Part shown: piece by piece, positions 61,230-64,000 of the stretch
Position numbering within the stretch: the stretch's first letter is position 1
Layout: the number at the start of each line of letters is the position of its first letter
Assembly: GCA_023023105.1 (NCBI GenBank)
Contig: CP083824.1
Location: 4,526,001 to 4,590,000, forward strand
Length of the DNA: 64,000 nucleotides
Source of the DNA: Enterobacter ludwigii
GTDB lineage: Bacteria > Pseudomonadota > Gammaproteobacteria > Enterobacterales > Enterobacteriaceae
Reading direction: 5' to 3'
The notes under the pieces: model-generated
Told to the model about the DNA's origin: nothing
What the model saw: only the letters and a program-made list of their open reading frames with translations
The model's database searches: none
Translations under genes and position numbers: made by a program

Positions 61230-61976
61230 ATGGCGGACTGGGTAACAGGTAAAGTCACAAAGATACAGTTCTGGACCGATACGCTATTTAGTCTCACCCT
61301 GCATGCTCCCGTTCACCCGTTTACGGCCGGGCAATTTGCGAAGCTGGGGCTGGATGTCGACGGTGAACGCGTACAGCGCGCTTACTCTTACGTTAACGCG
61401 CCAGATAACCCGGATCTCGAGTTCTATCTGGTTACCGTTCCGGACGGCAAACTCAGCCCGCGTCTCGCCGCTCTTAAGCCCGGTGATGATGTGCAAATTG
61501 TGAGTGACGCTGCCGGCTTCTTTGTGCTCGACGAAATTCCTGACTGTGACACGCTATGGATGCTGGCAACCGGTACGGCCATCGGTCCGTATCTCTCCAT
61601 TTTGCAATATGGCAAAGACCTTGAACGCTTTAAAAACATCGTGTTGGTTCATGCCGCGCGCTACGCTGCAGACTTAAGCTATTTGCCGCAAATGCGCGAT
61701 CTGGAACAGAAGTATGGCGGTAAGCTCAAAATTCAAACGGTGGTCAGTCGTGAAACGGCAGAAGGTGCGCTGACGGGCCGTGTGCCGGCATTAATTGAAA
61801 GTGGAGTTCTGGAAAAGGCAGTGGGTTTGCCGATGACAGCGGAAACCAGCCACGTCATGCTGTGTGGTAATCCGCAGATGGTTCGTGACACGCAACAACT
61901 TCTGAAAGATACCCGACAGATGACGAAACATCTTCGCCGCCGGCCGGGCCATATGACCGCCGAACACTACTGGTGA
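61230..61976 (+). CDS. fpr: Ferredoxin/flavodoxin-NADP+ reductase
   Basis: An FAD enzyme of 248 residues that reduces flavodoxin and ferredoxin with NADPH. FAD-binding RAYSYVNAP is near residue 51, NADP-binding ATGTAIGPYLS near 112, and the C-terminal Trp (EHYW) stacks on the flavin. In E. coli it belongs to the SoxRS regulon; I did not identify a sox box in the 96-base upstream gap. Its stop codon directly abuts the stop of convergent yiiR. Confidence 0.97.
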   Translation: MADWVTGKVTKIQFWTDTLFSLTLHAPVHPFTAGQFAKLGLDVDGERVQRAYSYVNAPDNPDLEFYLVTVPDGKLSPRLAALKPGDDVQIVSDAAGFFVLDEIPDCDTLWMLATGTAIGPYLSILQYGKDLERFKNIVLVHAARYAADLSYLPQMRDLEQKYGGKLKIQTVVSRETAEGALTGRVPALIESGVLEKAVGLPMTAETSHVMLCGNPQMVRDTQQLLKDTRQMTKHLRRRPGHMTAEHYW

Positions 61977-62396
61977 TCAGCGGTATTTCACCTCAACGGT
62001 GTCTTTACCGTATTTGTTTTCGCTCTGGGTGCCAATAAATGCGCCCAGATCGACAATCATCATCACGAAGATAACTGACGGTAGCAGCCTGCCGACGACC
62101 CAGGGAAGAATGGACGGAAGCATCGCCCAGTTCCCTGCCACCAGCATCCACGCCAGAATAATCAGAAATGCCCACGCCCCGGAACGGCCGCGATCGTGCA
62201 GACGTTTTACCACCACGGCCGCTGTTGGCCATAGCAGACAGACCAGCGCAAAGGCCGCCGTTTGCGTACTCAGCCACGCGTTGTAAGCAACAAAAAACAG
62301 AAGCAGCATGGCGACAACCCACGTCACCATCCAGATCCAGAAATCACGGCGTCCAATACGCCCTTTGAATGAAAACAGCCACTGCTGTATGGTCAT
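61977..62396 (-). CDS. yiiR: DUF805 membrane protein YiiR
   Basis: A 139-residue inner-membrane protein of unknown function. From ATG 62396 it starts MTIQQWLFSFKGRIGRRDFW, the typical DUF805 N-terminus. About four hydrophobic segments are visible with the conserved VKRLHDRGRSGAW between the second and third. It is somewhat shorter at the C-terminus than E. coli YiiR (146 residues). A longer frame to 62456 was rejected because its extra residues are not conserved. Confidence 0.9.
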   Translation of the reverse strand: MTIQQWLFSFKGRIGRRDFWIWMVTWVVAMLLLFFVAYNAWLSTQTAAFALVCLLWPTAAVVVKRLHDRGRSGAWAFLIILAWMLVAGNWAMLPSILPWVVGRLLPSVIFVMMIVDLGAFIGTQSENKYGKDTVEVKYR

Positions 62397-62508
62397 GTAA
62401 GGTTCCTTATTATCGTATAGCGCGCATTTTACCCTGGAGTTGTGACCTTTTGACAAGCCGACCAGATATCGTTTTAATCATGAGCACTTACGGCCAGGGG
62501 CAATGTTG

Positions 62509-63105
62509 ATGAAAATTTCGGCGCGTTCTCTTTTCCTGTGTTTAACGCTGCTTAGCGCGGGCTTTCCCCTGCATGCAGCCGAAACCACCGCCCCGACAAC
62601 GGCGCCGTATCTGCTTGCGGGCTCCCCGTCTTTCGATCAATCCATCAGCCAGTTTCGTGAAGCCTTCAATCAGGCCAACCCAACGCTGCCGCTGGATGAA
62701 TTTCGCGCCATTGATGGTTCTCGCGATACCCCTACGCTGACCCGTGCGGCAAGCAAGATTAACGAGAACTTGTATGCCTCAACGGCGCTGGAACGCGGCA
62801 CGCTAAAAATCAAAAGCATGCAAATCACCTGGCTGCCAATTCAGGGGCCAGAGCAGAAAGCTGCGAAGGCGAAGGCGCTGGAGTATATGAGCGCGGTGTT
62901 ACAGGCCTTTACCCCGGCACTGACGAAAAAGCAAAGCCAGCAAAAGCTGCAAAAACTCCTCGCCGCCGGTAAAAACAAGCGCTACTACGCCGATACCGAA
63001 GGTGCGATTCGCTATGTTGTCGCAGACAACGGCGAAAAAGGACTGACCTTCGCAGTTGAACCGATTAAGCTGGCACTATCTGACACACTCGGAGGGGCGA
63101 ATTAA
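62509..63105 (+). CDS. yiiQ: DUF1454 periplasmic protein YiiQ
   Basis: A 198-residue exported protein of unknown function. The N-terminus MKISARSLFLCLTLLSAGF is a Sec signal peptide with likely cleavage after LHA (near residue 24). The mature part, with NENLYASTALERGTLKIKS, is close to E. coli YiiQ. I chose ATG 62509 because AGGGG is eight bases upstream; the ATG at 62503 is too close. It precedes tpiA, as in E. coli. Confidence 0.92.
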   Translation: MKISARSLFLCLTLLSAGFPLHAAETTAPTTAPYLLAGSPSFDQSISQFREAFNQANPTLPLDEFRAIDGSRDTPTLTRAASKINENLYASTALERGTLKIKSMQITWLPIQGPEQKAAKAKALEYMSAVLQAFTPALTKKQSQQKLQKLLAAGKNKRYYADTEGAIRYVVADNGEKGLTFAVEPIKLALSDTLGGAN

Positions 63106-63216
63106 TGACAAAAAGCAAAGCCTTTCGAGGGAAAATCTCTATACTGATTCACAGACCATGCTGCCCGACAGGGTGGCCATATTCCTTAATTCGCTTATTT
63201 AGCGTGGAGAATTGAA

Positions 63217-63984
63217 ATGCGACATCCTTTAGTGATGGGTAACTGGAAACTGAACGGCAGCCGCCACATGGTAAACGAACTGGTTGCGAACCTGCGTAAA
63301 GAGCTGGCTGGCGTGACGGGCTGTGCGGTTGCTATCGCTCCGCCGGATATGTACCTGGATCTGGCTAAACACGCCGCTGACGGCAGCCACATCATTCTGG
63401 GTGCACAGAACGTTGACGTTAACCTGTCTGGCGCATTCACCGGTGAAACCTCCGCTGAAATGCTGAAAGATATCGGCGCGAAATACATCATCATCGGCCA
63501 CTCTGAGCGTCGTACCTATCACAAAGAATCCGACGAGTTCATCGCGAAGAAATTCGCTGTGCTGAAAGAGCAAGGTCTGATCCCAGTTCTGTGCATCGGT
63601 GAAACCGAAGCTGAAAACGAAGCAGGCAAAACGGAAGAAGTGTGTGCTCGCCAGATCGACGCAGTGCTGAAAACTCAGGGTGCAGCAGCATTCGAAGGCG
63701 CGGTCATTGCTTACGAGCCAGTCTGGGCGATCGGTACCGGCAAATCAGCAACCCCTGCGCAGGCTCAGGCAGTTCACAAGTTCATCCGCGATCACATTGC
63801 TAAAGCCGACGCGAAAGTGGCTGAACAAGTCATTATCCAGTACGGCGGTTCCGTAAACGCATCCAACGCTGCTGAGCTGTTCACCCAGCCAGACATCGAT
63901 GGCGCGCTGGTTGGCGGTGCATCCCTGAAGGCTGACGCTTTCGCGGTGATCGTTAAAGCAGCAGAAGCGGCCAAACAGGCGTAA
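63217..63984 (+). CDS. tpiA: Triosephosphate isomerase
   Basis: Interconverts dihydroxyacetone phosphate and glyceraldehyde 3-phosphate. It has 255 residues starting [15 protein letters not shown]. Catalytic Lys is in GNWKLNG (near 11), His in GHSERR (near 95), and Glu in [12 protein letters not shown] (near 167). The gene is complete; its stop lies 16 bases before the right edge. GGAG lies seven bases upstream of the start. Confidence 0.98.
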   Translation: MRHPLVMGNWKLNGSRHMVNELVANLRKELAGVTGCAVAIAPPDMYLDLAKHAADGSHIILGAQNVDVNLSGAFTGETSAEMLKDIGAKYIIIGHSERRTYHKESDEFIAKKFAVLKEQGLIPVLCIGETEAENEAGKTEEVCARQIDAVLKTQGAAAFEGAVIAYEPVWAIGTGKSATPAQAQAVHKFIRDHIAKADAKVAEQVIIQYGGSVNASNAAELFTQPDIDGALVGGASLKADAFAVIVKAAEAAKQA

Positions 63985-64000
63985 TGCTGTTGTGGCGGGT

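Noticed and set aside
63106..63213. 35-codon frame starting at the ATG overlapping the yiiQ stop
   Set aside because: It fills the tpiA leader and promoter region, and no conserved protein of this kind is known to me.

Overview
The window is chromosomal DNA from a member of the Enterobacteriaceae. Nearly every protein can be recognised by eye as a close relative of an Escherichia coli protein of almost identical length. The conserved gene order, OxyS RNA, ARG boxes, met boxes, the ilv attenuator and REP elements all fit that family. Details that differ from E. coli K-12 (intact ilvG, no eptC, no yijE/yijF, Ile/Ala spacer tRNAs in this rRNA operon) suggest Enterobacter or a close neighbour, but the genus is an inference. 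No prophage, insertion sequence, CRISPR array or resistance gene was found.

Layout. 1-5513 (minus): the branched-chain amino acid operon ilvL-ilvX-ilvG-ilvM-ilvE-ilvD-ilvA, with the leader peptide and attenuator visible and ilvA cut by the window edge. 5854-8678: comM, maoP and hdfR. 8742-14460 (minus): a complete ribosomal RNA operon read as P1/P2, 16S, tRNA-Ile, tRNA-Ala, 23S, 5S, tRNA-Asp, tRNA-Trp, terminator. 14502-22373: murI, btuB with a cobalamin riboswitch, trmA, yijD, fabR, sthA, oxyR and the OxyS RNA. 22463-26938: arginine synthesis, argH-argB-argC divergent from argE. 27185-29836: ppc. 29891-40288: an AraC-type regulator and a fructose-like PTS / glycyl radical enzyme cluster (yijO, frwD, pflC, pflD, frwB, frwC, ptsA, fsaB, gldA). 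40341-48003: katG and the methionine genes metF, metL, metB, metJ. 48052-56436: rpmE, priA, cytR, ftsN, hslV, hslU, menA, rraA. 56437-57009: a 570-base gap with a possible new small gene. 57010-63984: zapB, glpF-glpK-glpX, fpr, yiiR, yiiQ, tpiA.

How genes work together. Several local regulatory circuits are readable: ilv attenuation by its leader peptide; ArgR boxes between argC and argE; MetJ boxes in front of metB/metJ and metF, plus a similar array between btuB and trmA; OxyR controlling its own divergent RNA and probably katG; a sigma-32 promoter for hslVU that starts inside the ftsN stop codon; and CRP/GlpR-like sites in front of glpF. The most interesting metabolic unit is the frw/pfl/ptsA/fsaB/gldA cluster. 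It holds all the parts to import a sugar-like compound as a phosphate, rearrange it with a glycyl radical enzyme, split it with a fructose-6-phosphate-type aldolase and reduce the ketone fragment.

The largest structural surprise is the rRNA operon. Its downstream flank (tRNA-Asp, tRNA-Trp, hdfR, comM, ilv) is that of E. coli rrnC, while its upstream flank (murI, btuB, trmA) is that of E. coli rrnB. This indicates an rrn-mediated rearrangement relative to E. coli, or an assembly join across the repeat.
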